Positions 1-10,700 of a stretch of 64,000 nucleotides of DNA are shown one piece after another. The notes under the pieces were generated by a model that worked only from the letters and a program-made list of their open reading frames with translations, did no database searches and had not been told where the DNA came from. Made by a program: the position numbers and the translations under genes. Position 1 is the first letter of the stretch. Each line of letters starts with the position of its first letter. This DNA is from Daucus carota subsp. sativus (Eukaryota > Streptophyta > Magnoliopsida > Apiales > Apiaceae), in NCBI RefSeq assembly GCF_001625215.2, contig NC_030383.2:52386380-52450379 (forward strand), in the 5' to 3' direction.

Positions 1-39
1 GCCTGTTATTCATCTCCTCGTAATGAATGATCTTTTCAG

Positions 40-124
40 GTTCTTAGAAGTTTATTCTGCAGATGAGAAACACAAACTGGAAACAGTAGTAATAGTCTAT
101 TTCTCAACAGTAGTGATGACTTGA
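40..124 (+). other. possible 3'-terminal coding exon of an upstream gene
   Basis: After a TTTTCAG acceptor-like site a frame runs to a TGA at 122-124 and reads FLEVYSADEKHKLE, which looks protein-like. It would be the last exon of a gene that starts left of the window. The stretch is short and I do not recognise the family, so chance is a real alternative. Confidence 0.2.
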
Positions 125-1129
125 ACTAATCTTTTGATACGTGTTGAGAGTTTTCATTCTGGTAAACTATAATAAATGCTCATATATTCTCATAATATTA
201 ACGTTCGCTCTCTTTTTTGAGCTGCACTGATTACATTTTAACCACATCATATCATTGTAATCATTTCTCATTCTTTTTGTTGGCGTCCGTTGAGGTATCT
301 GACACGCCGCGACCTCATCAGTGTCATTCATTATATCTTTGAATTGAAATGGTACCTGGTTGAACCACTAAGTAATCAGGTGTTATCTTTTGAGCCTTTG
401 TAATTGATTTCTGTGATGTCAATTTCCTGATTTTGTGTCATATATATGAATCATTCTTGCTGGTAGCTAAAATTTGTGACAAGTCTATTAATGTTGAGGG
501 AGTATATGGCCCCAAGAGGGTCAGAATATTGTTGAAACCCAACATACTCTGGAGCACGCCTAAATAGCAAAACAGTAGCCAGAACTTTGGGTCTTCTGGG
601 GTCCCTAGTTTTTCAATAGTGATGGCTCCAAATCCAATTACTGTATTTGGGTTTTTGGATTCAGGTCAAAAAGATAGACTGTCAAACCAGTCTTTAAATC
701 ACTACCCCACAAGAAACTGAAAAGAGCAGGTTTTTGTTCCCCAGGATTCTTTTCTTTGTTCAAAATCTCCTTGTCCACTATTCCACCCCCTACCCCAGCC
801 AAAAACAAAGCTCCCCTCCCTCAAGATTCTCTCATTCTCTTTTTTTTTTTTTGTTTTATGGTGTCCCTGCCAGTTTTTGCGCACCTCGATTAATTTGGAG
901 AACTGCTAGCACACTGTTATCCACCGAGCATGGCAGTCCACTTACTTCCGTCCCTCAGGATTCTTTTACTCTGCACTATAGGACTAGAAACAAAAAAAAG
1001 GGGAAATGAGAACTCATAAATCTATAAAGAAAAACAAGATTAGAATAACTTTACTTTTTTTCTCTCTGCCATCATTCTTTTAAGTATTAGCCCACCTCCT
1101 TTGTTTTTCTTTCTTAGATAAAGACAATT
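125..1129. other. intergenic region upstream of the MIZ1-like gene
   Basis: No coding signal or transposon end was recognised. A TATA-like TCTATAAAG lies at about 1020, and a pyrimidine-rich stretch precedes the start codon at 1130. A T-run lies near 840. Confidence 0.5.
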
Positions 1130-1909
1130 ATGGCAAAGAGTTCCCAAGACTCAAGTTCCAAGAGGCACTTCCATTGGACTAACAAGGTTAGCAGTGAAGA
1201 TGAAGAAGCCCCTCCTTCAACCTTCAAATCCTGTTCTAGTACTAGTGAGGATGAGCCGAAGCTCAAGGACAATTCGCATGTTCCAGCTGCAGAATCCAGA
1301 ATTCGGCTCTCAGTTACCAGGAAGAAACTGCAAGCTGTTGCGGTTTCCAGGTGGCGTTCAGTTCTTACCACATTTGCTAAGAACCGGACGGAGTTGCAGC
1401 AGAGCCTTGGACCGCGGGTGGTGGGCACCCTTTTTGGATATCGCAGAGGACATGTGCATTTTGTGTTCCAGAGGGAACCGAATTCCACACCAGCTTTCTT
1501 GATTGAACTTGCCACCCCAATAACAGGGCTGGTGCAGGAGATGGCTTCTGGCTTGGTTCGCCTCGCGTTGGAGTGCAACAAGGAAGCTAATGATGAGAAG
1601 AAAACACGTCGATTGTTGGAAGAACCAATGTGGAGGACTTTTTGTAATGGGAAGAAGAGCGGGTTCGCGTCAAGGAAGGAATGCGGTCCAAAAGAGTGGA
1701 AAGTTCTGAAAGCCCTGGAGCCTATTTCGATGGGGGCAGGTGTTTTACCAGCTGACAAGGAAGAAGGAGAAGGCGACGGAGATGAGATCATGTATATGAG
1801 GGCCAAGTTTGAAAGAGTTGTGGGGTCTAGAGACTCCGAGGCATTTTACATGATGAATCCAGATAGTAATGGAGCTCCTGAGCTTAGTTTGTACTTGCTC
1901 AGAGTCTAA
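1130..1909 (+). CDS. MIZU-KUSSEI 1-like protein (DUF617 family)
   Basis: Single-exon gene of 259 residues. The N-terminal ~90 residues are Ser/Glu-rich and variable. The DUF617 domain follows to the end: VVGTLFGYRRGHVHFVFQ at ~96-113, then LIELATPITGLVQEMASGLV, a LLEEPMWRTFCNGKKSGFA segment, MYMRAKFERVVGSRDSEAFY and the terminal PELSLYLLRV. These blocks in this order, and a single exon, are typical of MIZ1-like plant proteins. The founding member, Arabidopsis MIZ1, is needed for root hydrotropism and is associated with ER membranes; most paralogues have no assigned role. The chosen ATG is the first in frame after a TTTCTTAGATAAAG leader. Family assignment is secure; which paralogue this is cannot be decided here. 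Confidence 0.93.
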   Translation: MAKSSQDSSSKRHFHWTNKVSSEDEEAPPSTFKSCSSTSEDEPKLKDNSHVPAAESRIRLSVTRKKLQAVAVSRWRSVLTTFAKNRTELQQSLGPRVVGTLFGYRRGHVHFVFQREPNSTPAFLIELATPITGLVQEMASGLVRLALECNKEANDEKKTRRLLEEPMWRTFCNGKKSGFASRKECGPKEWKVLKALEPISMGAGVLPADKEEGEGDGDEIMYMRAKFERVVGSRDSEAFYMMNPDSNGAPELSLYLLRV

Positions 1910-4411
1910 GCATCTGTTTGCATCTTATATGTTTTTTCTTTTTCTTGATCTGAGGACTGAAGAAGGCTTTAACTATGTTTCTCTTCAGTTTTTATCTTTC
2001 TCATCTTTTCTGCTATATAATCTTGTAATTGTAAGTTCTCTGATATCTTAAAGCTGTATGGGGTTAAACCGGAAATATTTGAATACATATCCTTTGTTGC
2101 ATCACAATAACTTGTGGTTTCTCTCATCAAGAAGATGATTTGGTTGTTTTTTAATTCCTTTTTCGCATCATCGAATTCTTCCAAGGAAGTGGCATCTACT
2201 GGGTTCCCTCTCTCTATATACGTTGCCATAAGGTATTGGGAGGAATGCTTACGAAGATCATATTATATTCTAACGGTTCTATGCCATACTTGATCATGTG
2301 AACAAAACACAGCACAAGCGTTTGATAATTACGGAATAATCTCACATAGTATTTTGGTCTTAGTGCAGTGCAGGGTATGCTTTATTTCTAAAATTCCTAG
2401 AGTATCATTGCTCTTAGGCAACTAGTAGTATAGAATGTATGAGTCAGTAATTGGGGACCTGAAATTTAGAAATTATGAAACATTGGAATGTGACCCAGAA
2501 AACAGATGATAAGATTGATGTCATTATTATTACAGTAGTATTGTTTTTCATATGATAAGATTGATGTCTTGAAAGAGAGCTAACAGTTTTCTTAAACTAG
2601 CAGCTAGGTGTAAGATTAAAATATGTCAATTGATCCAAAGATAAGATGTTCCAATCATCGATCTTTGATCAAAGTAACATGGGAATCCCAAAAAGAAAAA
2701 CATGATATTAATACCATAATCATGGGAATGCTCTAAAAGCAAGTGATCAGCAAATTTGTTATCCTGACATACATGGAATTTTTGCCCCTTTTGTTGACTA
2801 CTATCATACCTATTTTCTACCCGTATCTCGTCATAAAAAATTTGCATCTTCTCATTTTTCCAAGTCCATCACCATCTATTATTTTCTTTTATTTTCACTT
2901 ATTCCATTCCATTCATCTCAACCGAACACAACATAACAGATATTCAGATTATATGTTGATGGTTTTGTCTTCCTCGAGTGACTTGAGTGAGGTTTGTTCA
3001 TTACTAAAAGAAAAGAGAGAGTTATTATGAAAGAATTGGCACCATCTTTATCCTTGTTTCAAGGCTTTCATATCTTTCCTCTTTGTGCAAAGTAAAGAAA
3101 AGAAGGAAATGGGTCCATCAAAGAGGGAGGAGCGGGGTGGCCTTTGGAGAAAGAAAAGATCCATGAGAATATCGAGGTTGTTTCTTTGTTTTCAGAAAGA
3201 ATAAAAGAAATAAACTCCATCATTTTCTTATCATTATTCAAAGATTAAAAGTGGTTGCTCAGAATAAATAATACGGCCAGTTGCTTCTACTATGATGGGA
3301 GTCATCACTCATCGCACTATAAGCATAAATAGTTGCTAGCTGCTAGCTAGGTTCCACCTTATGATGATGATCGTAGGAAGGCCTTTGCCGGATCTCATAA
3401 CAGGAGTCTTGTTGATTGGGTACGACTGTTTTCTACATTGCACAATGACGTTAAATTGCTTAATGGATGTTCTAGTTCGAAGTTATAATTAGCTATGAGG
3501 GTCTCCAGGTCTAACCAGATTTTTTCTGAAAAAAAAGGACCATGACGTTCGAATTTAAAACTTGATAACTATTATACTTTAATTTTTTTAATTGTTTTTT
3601 TTTTTTTATCACTATTTCATCATGAACCGGCAAGCGGCAATGCATGATAAATACAATAGTTGATCACTATTTTCATCATCATTACTCATCTATGAATTCA
3701 ATTATACAAGATTTGTATAAAGCTGGAAAGGAACGAGCGTGGTTCGGTTTGACTCGATTTTAGGCACTAACCACAATTGGAGTCGCATGATCCCGGTTTT
3801 TGATATTGAAAACAGTAACTGAATTATAAGTAGTCAGGTAAAACAGAGCATCATAATGTTCTTATATATTAACTAACAAAGCTTTCTGCATAGCATGTAA
3901 TTTTGTATCCGGATATGCAACTTGAGCAAATAGTTTGGCCTGGTCCTAGATCCAGGCACTTGCAGTTATTCCTCATATGCATCACATGCCTGAAAATTTG
4001 GAGTTATGAAGATTTCAGAATATCAGAACTTTTTTCAGTATAATAGAACGATTATATGCAAGTACGTTCAAACGTCTACACACGAGGTTCAGATCATACC
4101 AGGATTCTACCGGAAGCTCCTAAAAACAGTTTGGATTACTATAAACAATTACAAATCATACAAACCAGTACTCGGATGATGATTAACCACCAAAAGCGAG
4201 GCTTATCTTCTACATCTTAAGCACATGCCCATGAGAACTACATTAGACTTGATTCTCCTAAAAATAGGGCATATGTAGGCCATATTTCGGGGGCGGGTTC
4301 TTAAGTGAGGAGGAAAGGACCGAAATACTTGAGAGAAACACATTTTTGGCGATATAGGGTGGTTGTGCATATTCATATCATGTAAAAAAAATTCTACATA
4401 ATATCTTTGCT
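1910..4411. other. gene-free region downstream of the MIZ1-like gene
   Basis: AT-rich sequence. The first part should hold the MIZ1-like 3' UTR. The open frames here are short, read as random peptide and have no splice context. I recognised no transposon ends. Confidence 0.5.
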
Positions 4412-4585
4412 TTACCGCAATGCATGATCCTTCTTTATTCTCTCCATTTCTGCCTCTAATGCGTTTACAGTCTGCTTTAGATCTTCATTGTCGCAATAAC
4501 TCCTTACTCTAGCTAGCGCATTTGTGCTCGAAGCAAGGAGGGATTTTTTCAAGTTGGCACCCTCAAGCGATCTAACTGATGTCTT
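4412..4585 (-). CDS. orphan coding exon with a coiled-coil-like C-terminus
   Basis: On the minus strand a CTACTTGCAAGTAG-type acceptor at 4586-4587 opens a frame of 57 codons ending in TAA at 4412-4414. It reads KTSVRSLEGANLKKSLLASS, continues through ARVRSYCDNEDLKQTVNALE and ends AEMERIKKDHALR. The composition (Leu/Lys/Glu with heptad-like spacing in the last 25 residues) is that of a coiled-coil tail and not of random AT-rich DNA. I could not find the preceding exons in 4600-5150 and do not recognise the family. It may be the last exon of a gene with a distant upstream part, or a relic of a duplicated gene. Confidence 0.35.
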   Translation of the reverse strand, partial: KTSVRSLEGANLKKSLLASSTNALARVRSYCDNEDLKQTVNALEAEMERIKKDHALR

Positions 4586-5180
4586 CTACTTGCAACATTA
4601 TCCTACGGAGGAAAGTTCTTTTTCTTGGATCTGACGTACAGTGCAAATCAGGATGAGTTGATGATACGAATGGAGGAGCCGGAGTGTTTTTATGTGGTTT
4701 CAGTTCCGATGTAAATGATGATCAACAGCATGTTACGAAATAGGTATAAGTGGAGGGTGCTGAGACCCTATTTAGTGGAAGTATAGAGATGTTAGTATGA
4801 ACAAAGTAGTTTACCGGCCAAATTTGAACATACTTGTTCCTCACACTGTCAGACAAAAGATCTGCAAAAGATGAAATGCTTATATTCCTAGGTTTTTATT
4901 GACAACTCCAAGCAGGAGCGAAGATGGTACTTAAAATTGAAATAATATACTTGCGCAGCAGCTTACTGCTACTAATACATGGATCAAGTTCTTGAAAACA
5001 AAGTTTTACAAAGCATTGTGTAAACTCACAAGAGAATAACCAAACGTTTGGTCCCAAAAAACCCTGCATTGGCTGAGAGAATGTTGATTCTACAAACAAA
5101 AATAAGTCCATAACTACTCGTTATCGTAATTCTATTTCAGCTCTGAAAACATGAAGAAATCAAGAATTTGAGCAGCATTT
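4586..5180. other. spacer holding the likely CYP26-2 3' UTR
   Basis: No gene recognised. The part just below 5181 is the expected 3' untranslated region of the minus-strand cyclophilin gene. Confidence 0.45.
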
Positions 5181-6516
5181 TCATTCCATCAAGCCACAAT
5201 TAGTGACAATCACTTTGGAGTATGGACGATTGAACCCCCTCTCTGCAACAACAGCTCTTTTATCTCCGATTAACTTTGCTGTCCTGTTTCAGAACAAAAT
5301 ATATAGAAAAGAATCGTGTAAAGTGTCTAAATTTCCAACTTCACACAAAACTCCTTCACAAAACTTCACAAATAATATCAGCTTCAAAAATTAATATGCA
5401 ATATGACTTTATAAAAAATCCAGAAGTCATTACAAGTTGGTTTTTCAAATACCTGAAATAAGGAGAAGTGGTGTTCTCTTGCACTGTCTTGACTTGTCCA
5501 ATCTTTTCCACAACTTCCATGCCTTCCAATACTCTTCCCACCACAAGATTAGACGCATCCAGCTCCGGTGAATCCTTGGTGCAAATGACAAACTCCGTCC
5601 CATTCGGATCCTTCCCCACCTCTTCCTCATCAACCTCTAGTTTACCATTTCGTGCAACCAGCTTAACTTTCGGAGGTGGCTTCAGCGGATCTTTCACTAT
5701 AATGCTGACACTTTTAGCCACATTCTTGGTTCCGGGGCACCTCTCATTCGCCTTCTCTAGCTCAGCAATGAGCCTGTCATTCGACAAACTACTGCCCGTC
5801 TTCTGTGCCAGTTCAGCATCTACACCATATGATCTGATTCCCCCATGTTGCACGTAATTTGGTAGAATTTTGACAAACTCTTTTCTCCTATAACTTATAC
5901 CAGCAGCACCACTAATGACCTTACTAAATCTGCTAGTGGTTATCGGGGCATTGTTATCGTATAGTCCAATGATGATTCTTCCAATAGGCTCTCCACTAAC
6001 TGACACATCAAAAAATGCTCGCTTTTTTATTCTCTGATCACTGCAGCCATCACTAGTGAAGGTATTTTCCGCGCTTTCTGATTCCTGTGTCGTAGCATTT
6101 TCTTGATTCTCTTCTACAGTTGTTGTAGCACTGTCTGTCTCTTGTAATGCAGCATTTGATTCAGTTGTAGTAGAATTTTCTTCGATAGCTGTTGGAACGC
6201 TTGATTCGGTTGTAGTAGGAATTTCTTGTAAATTTGTAAGACTGTTTGAGCTCTCTGCTTCAGGTAAGGCAATATTTGTTTCATTGGCTGAGGCATTTTC
6301 TTCTTCTGCTCTAGCCCTTGGCAATAGAAATTGTTGCTGTGCTTGAGAACCTAGCACCAGTAGAATCGATGATTTCGTGCAGATTGCGAGCTCTCTACGT
6401 GATAGTTTTGGCAAATTCTTGGGGATGCATGGAGGGGATGTGGTAGGCAATGCATGAATTTGCTGGTTTGGAGGTGTTGCAGGGGAATTCAGTAGGCATT
6501 TTGCAGCAGAGTGCAT
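5181..6516 (-). CDS. CYP26-2: chloroplast cyclophilin-like peptidyl-prolyl isomerase, CYP26-2 type
   Basis: Two exons, 6516-5453 and 5283-5181, give 388 residues. The splice junction splits an Arg codon (TTTCAG|GTATTT, acceptor GAAACAG) and restores SPYFRTAKLIGDKRAVVAER. The second exon ends NRPYSKVIVTNCGLME. Residues 1-72 look like a bipartite thylakoid-lumen transit peptide: a Ser/Pro-rich stretch, then a twin arginine (LSRRELAI), a hydrophobic core and PRARA as the probable cleavage site, suggesting Tat export to the lumen. Residues ~72-150 are a low-complexity Thr/Glu/Asn linker of imperfect repeats. The cyclophilin fold starts at about 158 (FFDVSVSGEPIGRIIIGLY). The canonical catalytic block FHRxIPxFMxQGGD is replaced by RRKEFVKILPNYVQHGGI, so isomerase activity is doubtful. 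It is divergent from the neighbour at 7800. Confidence 0.9.
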
Positions 6517-7799
6517 AGCTATTACTTAACTTTTGTCTTCTGAAATCTAGAATCAAGCCCGTATTTTCTTTCCTTGTCCACATAGTTTGTGGATAGAAAT
6601 CCAATCCAAATTTGTATATGAGACTCTATGGTCTCCACATCAGCCCTATCCAAAACATTGGAAATTTCAGGACATTTTTTCTTATTGTACTCCCCTCCCC
6701 ATCTCCTAAGGGTCAATCTGATTTTTTACACGTTATTTGAAATCTAAAAAAAACCATATTTTTATATATTATTTCACAAATTTTCTTTCTTTAATAAAAA
6801 ATTGATATTTATATTTTTATTTTTACCCATATTATTTGCCACACAATTTTTGAAAAATTTGTATTGATATTCTCTCGAAGTTTGCTCAAACAATCTTATA
6901 TGTCTTTTATGTACACAGAATATATATTTTTTACATTTAAATACATTTCTAGCTATTTATTCTATTTTTTTAGAATTTTTCACGGATTCATCCTTATCGT
7001 TTAGAAACTTTTTCAAGTCAATTCCTATTCTTTTAGGAATTTTCCCGAGTTTCTAGAAAATATTTTTGAAATTTTTCCGAGTTTCAGAAAAGATTTTTGA
7101 AAATTTTCAACAATTATTCTGAACGTTATAAATCATTCAAAATTCTTAAAGTAAATTTAAGAATTTTTGTAATTTTCTTGAATTTCCGTTAATCTTTACA
7201 ATTATAAGTCAAAGAATATTTTGTATAAAACTTGACCTCATTGAGGTTGAATTAGAGCTCATTGTGTCACTGCGCTCGAACAGTCAAAAAACTCAATCTC
7301 ATTCCAATTTTCGTCCTCATTGAGGTAAAAAAATTATTTTACTTTTCATTATGTATGTAACCGACAAAAAAAAACTGTTATCAACTAATATTCTAAATGT
7401 GTATACGTTCATATTTGCCAAATAAAAAAGTAAAAAATCAAGACAACTAATACTCTAATAATTTTGTGATTTATAACGAACTTGTTTCTTATATATTGAT
7501 AAATATTATTTATGATTTTTAATTATGATATGATTAATTAAATTTGAGACCAAGGATTGGATAGGCGAAAAATTTGGATTGGGATAAAACTATTTCGAAA
7601 TTCTTATAAAATATAATTTCATAAATTATTATAATTTTTTTGACAAAGATTTAATATCTACATATCTATAAAAAAATATTTTTTTTTTAAACTATCTTTT
7701 TATAAGCATCTTTGCAGAAAAAACTGTAAATAAACCGGGGGACGAGGGGAGTAACTTGGAATTGAAAAGACAGAAAACACACATTCAGTTGGTTCTGCA
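6517..7799. promoter_or_regulatory. shared upstream region of two divergent genes
   Basis: About 1.28 kb separates the start codons of the minus-strand cyclophilin and the plus-strand gene at 7800, so both promoters must lie here. The DNA is very AT-rich with many A and T runs. I found no transposon end and no single convincing core promoter. Confidence 0.5.
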
Positions 7800-10700
7800 A
7801 TGGAAAAAACCCCAACTTGTTCTCCATCATCTTCAAGGCTATGGAGACCAGCTGCTCAGAGAAACCTAAGAAATCAATGGGCTAACTTGTCTTCTTATAA
7901 ACACAAATGGGCCTCTCTTTCTTCTTCTGCTCGTTCCCATGCCACTTCTCTTGTTAATTCCTCCCTTTCCTTAAGGTATTATTTTCAATTTTACTTTTAT
8001 TTAATCAAACCCCAAATCATCTTTCTATTTTCTGTATATATATCTGCGTGTTTTCTAGGTATATGGATGCCAGGGATTTGGGTGTGTTGACTGATTTACC
8101 TGGTATTAAGAACAAAGCTTCTCTTAAATTGTTTAAGCAACAGGTCATTTCTTATTACTACTTTTTTTTTTTTTAATTTTTTTTCCCCTCATATTCAAGA
8201 TTTGAACTATATTGTATATTTTTTTCGATGTTTATTTGATTCTTTTTATTGTAGGAGCTTCATAGGAGTAAGCTTTTAGCTTCTTACAAGAATATGGTAT
8301 TGGTTCTCCACTCGGATTTTTATTGATTTTGTGAAATTTCAGAGATTTTGTTTATCTTTTGATCGTGGAAATCATAAACAGTTATGCTTGCATTTTATGT
8401 AATTGTTATGCAACAACTACTGCATATGCAAATTGTATAGTTAGAGCTGCTTCTTCGATAAACAATAGGCTATAGATCATAATTTCAGTGCCACATTTTC
8501 AATAACTATGGGATTTTAGATTAAAGGGAACTTGCAGCACGCGCCTATCTTGCTTCTGTTGCATTTTATCCTCTCTATTTGTATCATCATTTTCTTAGTA
8601 AATTAGTAAAAGCCAATACATGCATACTCATTTGTGTAAATATATACAGGTAGCTATAGTGAATCAAATGGTGAGTGCTGGTGCTTCGATGAGATGTTTC
8701 CTTAAAGGGGTTGACAATAGCTCAATTCTACAATATTCAAATTCTGCTTTGAACAGTACCGATGTTGGTGATGGAGGGGGAATCCCGGCCTTTACATTTC
8801 GGTCAATTTCTTCTTTCGGCATGTTCTTAAACTTCTAAGTATATTAGAGCTTTTGTTACTATTTTCCATGTTACTATATTAGTTATTATACCAAAGACCT
8901 AATATACAAATTACTTACAGTTATAGTCTCCTGGAGAAAAAATAGGCACAAATTTATTTGCCATTATATTAGATGCACAGTGTCCAACTTGTCTAAAATG
9001 GTAGTGTGAATATAATTCTAGATCAATATCTTGAAATTAGCTCATTACTCTTAAAATTCTTTATAATTTTGATCAATTTACCATTCTGAGAATTCATTAT
9101 TTTATCAGAGGAATTAGCAAAGGAGCTTATACATATGTTTATTTTGGAACTCAATTTAAAGGTATATTGCACCTTTTGCACGTCGCTGCAAGAATATAAT
9201 GTCTTATATATAAATTGGGTTGGTCAGTGTGGTCACTTATCCTTCTTTTTGTTGATTGTTGTTGTCTTTTGGGGTGTTTGATTTTTGCTATGGAACCGCA
9301 GCGGCTGCTAGTTATAGAGTTTTTTTCCATCAGTAATGAGGATGCCCGAAAAGATAATGAACTGAGTTGGCAGGACGAACTATATTCTGGTGAGTTTGAT
9401 GACTTGAGTAAGTGCAATTTGTACTCAACAGAAGCTTGTGCACCGCTTCTTCCAACTATAAAGGGTAGAAAACCAGGTAAGCTAAAGTTGCAAGCAGAAC
9501 ACCAGCCAGATGAAGATGTTTTACAGGTAATGTCATCATTTTAATTTTTATATAAATTGTCTATCATTTCCCTAACAAGAGTTGCACTTCAGATATAGAT
9601 TACTTGGTATGGATATTAAATAATGCTTTGGTAACAGGGAACAAAAGTAAAGAATCTATGTGTGTGTGTGTGTTATTAGTTAAATTAAATACATTTAACA
9701 TAGAGATACAAGTGTAATTATCTCTGTTCATCAATAAATCAGCCACCACTTCAACGACTACTTTAACAATCGGGAATTTTTGTGAATTTCTATAATTATG
9801 TGAATGCTAATATTTCTGGTTATAATAATTGTTTCACATATTTACAATTTCATCCGGCATTAATTAAATGTTTATGTGATTAATAATAGCACCTGCCTGA
9901 TCATGTTATTGATATAACTTGGGAATAGAATTATTTTAAATTTTTCTGAATTTTGTGAAAATTTAGATTTAATTTAGTTTATATTAATTGAATATATTTC
10001 TTGCAAAATATGTGAACCCATGCAAATTATCAGATTTAATTATTGAGCATATAAATGTGTAATTTTATTTGTTTAAATTTTTGTCCGAGCGGATAAGTTA
10101 GAATTTAGATTTATTATATTGTCTTTATTAAAATTGTTTTTAGTTTTCAAAATCAAAATCTGTATTTAATTGCACCGATATTTTATTCAATTGAAAACCA
10201 TCGAAATATTTCAGTTTTGACGTTTTAATATTTTAACTGATTTAAAAATATTTAAAAGTCCCGTGAATGATCATTTTAATTATTTGCAATTTAAAAATCA
10301 ATTATGGGCAATTAAATATAAAATTTTCAAATGGTTTAAAAATAAAACTTTTCACGTATTTTACTCATTGGGGATTTTTCGGAGATTATGATAATTTTGT
10401 TTTAAATTTTGGGATATATTTTGAGCCCTCAAAATTATTTTATTGGCTCTAATTGGAAATTAAGGGCGTGAATTCTTATTGATTAATATTATTAGTATTA
10501 AAATAAATTAGAAATCAAAGCATGTGTTTAGTAGTCGTATAGCAGTCAGATCACGTACGAGATAAGTGTTAAAACATACACGCAGCTGTTAAAAACAACA
10601 GGAGGAGAAAGAAAATCAAGCTGGAAAAGCAAGTAGGGCAGTAGATTATTTTGTTGTGACTTAAGATTTCTATTCAGAGGCAAGTGTTTCTATTCCAAGC

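Noticed and set aside
1114-1806. 230-codon open frame on the minus strand
   Set aside because: It mirrors the MIZ1-like coding exon; the sense product has a clear family match and this one does not.
5468-5857. 129-codon open frame on the plus strand
   Set aside because: It is the antisense shadow of the cyclophilin exon.
8620-8838. protein ending GMFLNF at 8838
   Set aside because: The last residues are intron read-through past the GC donor; downstream exons continue the conserved protein.
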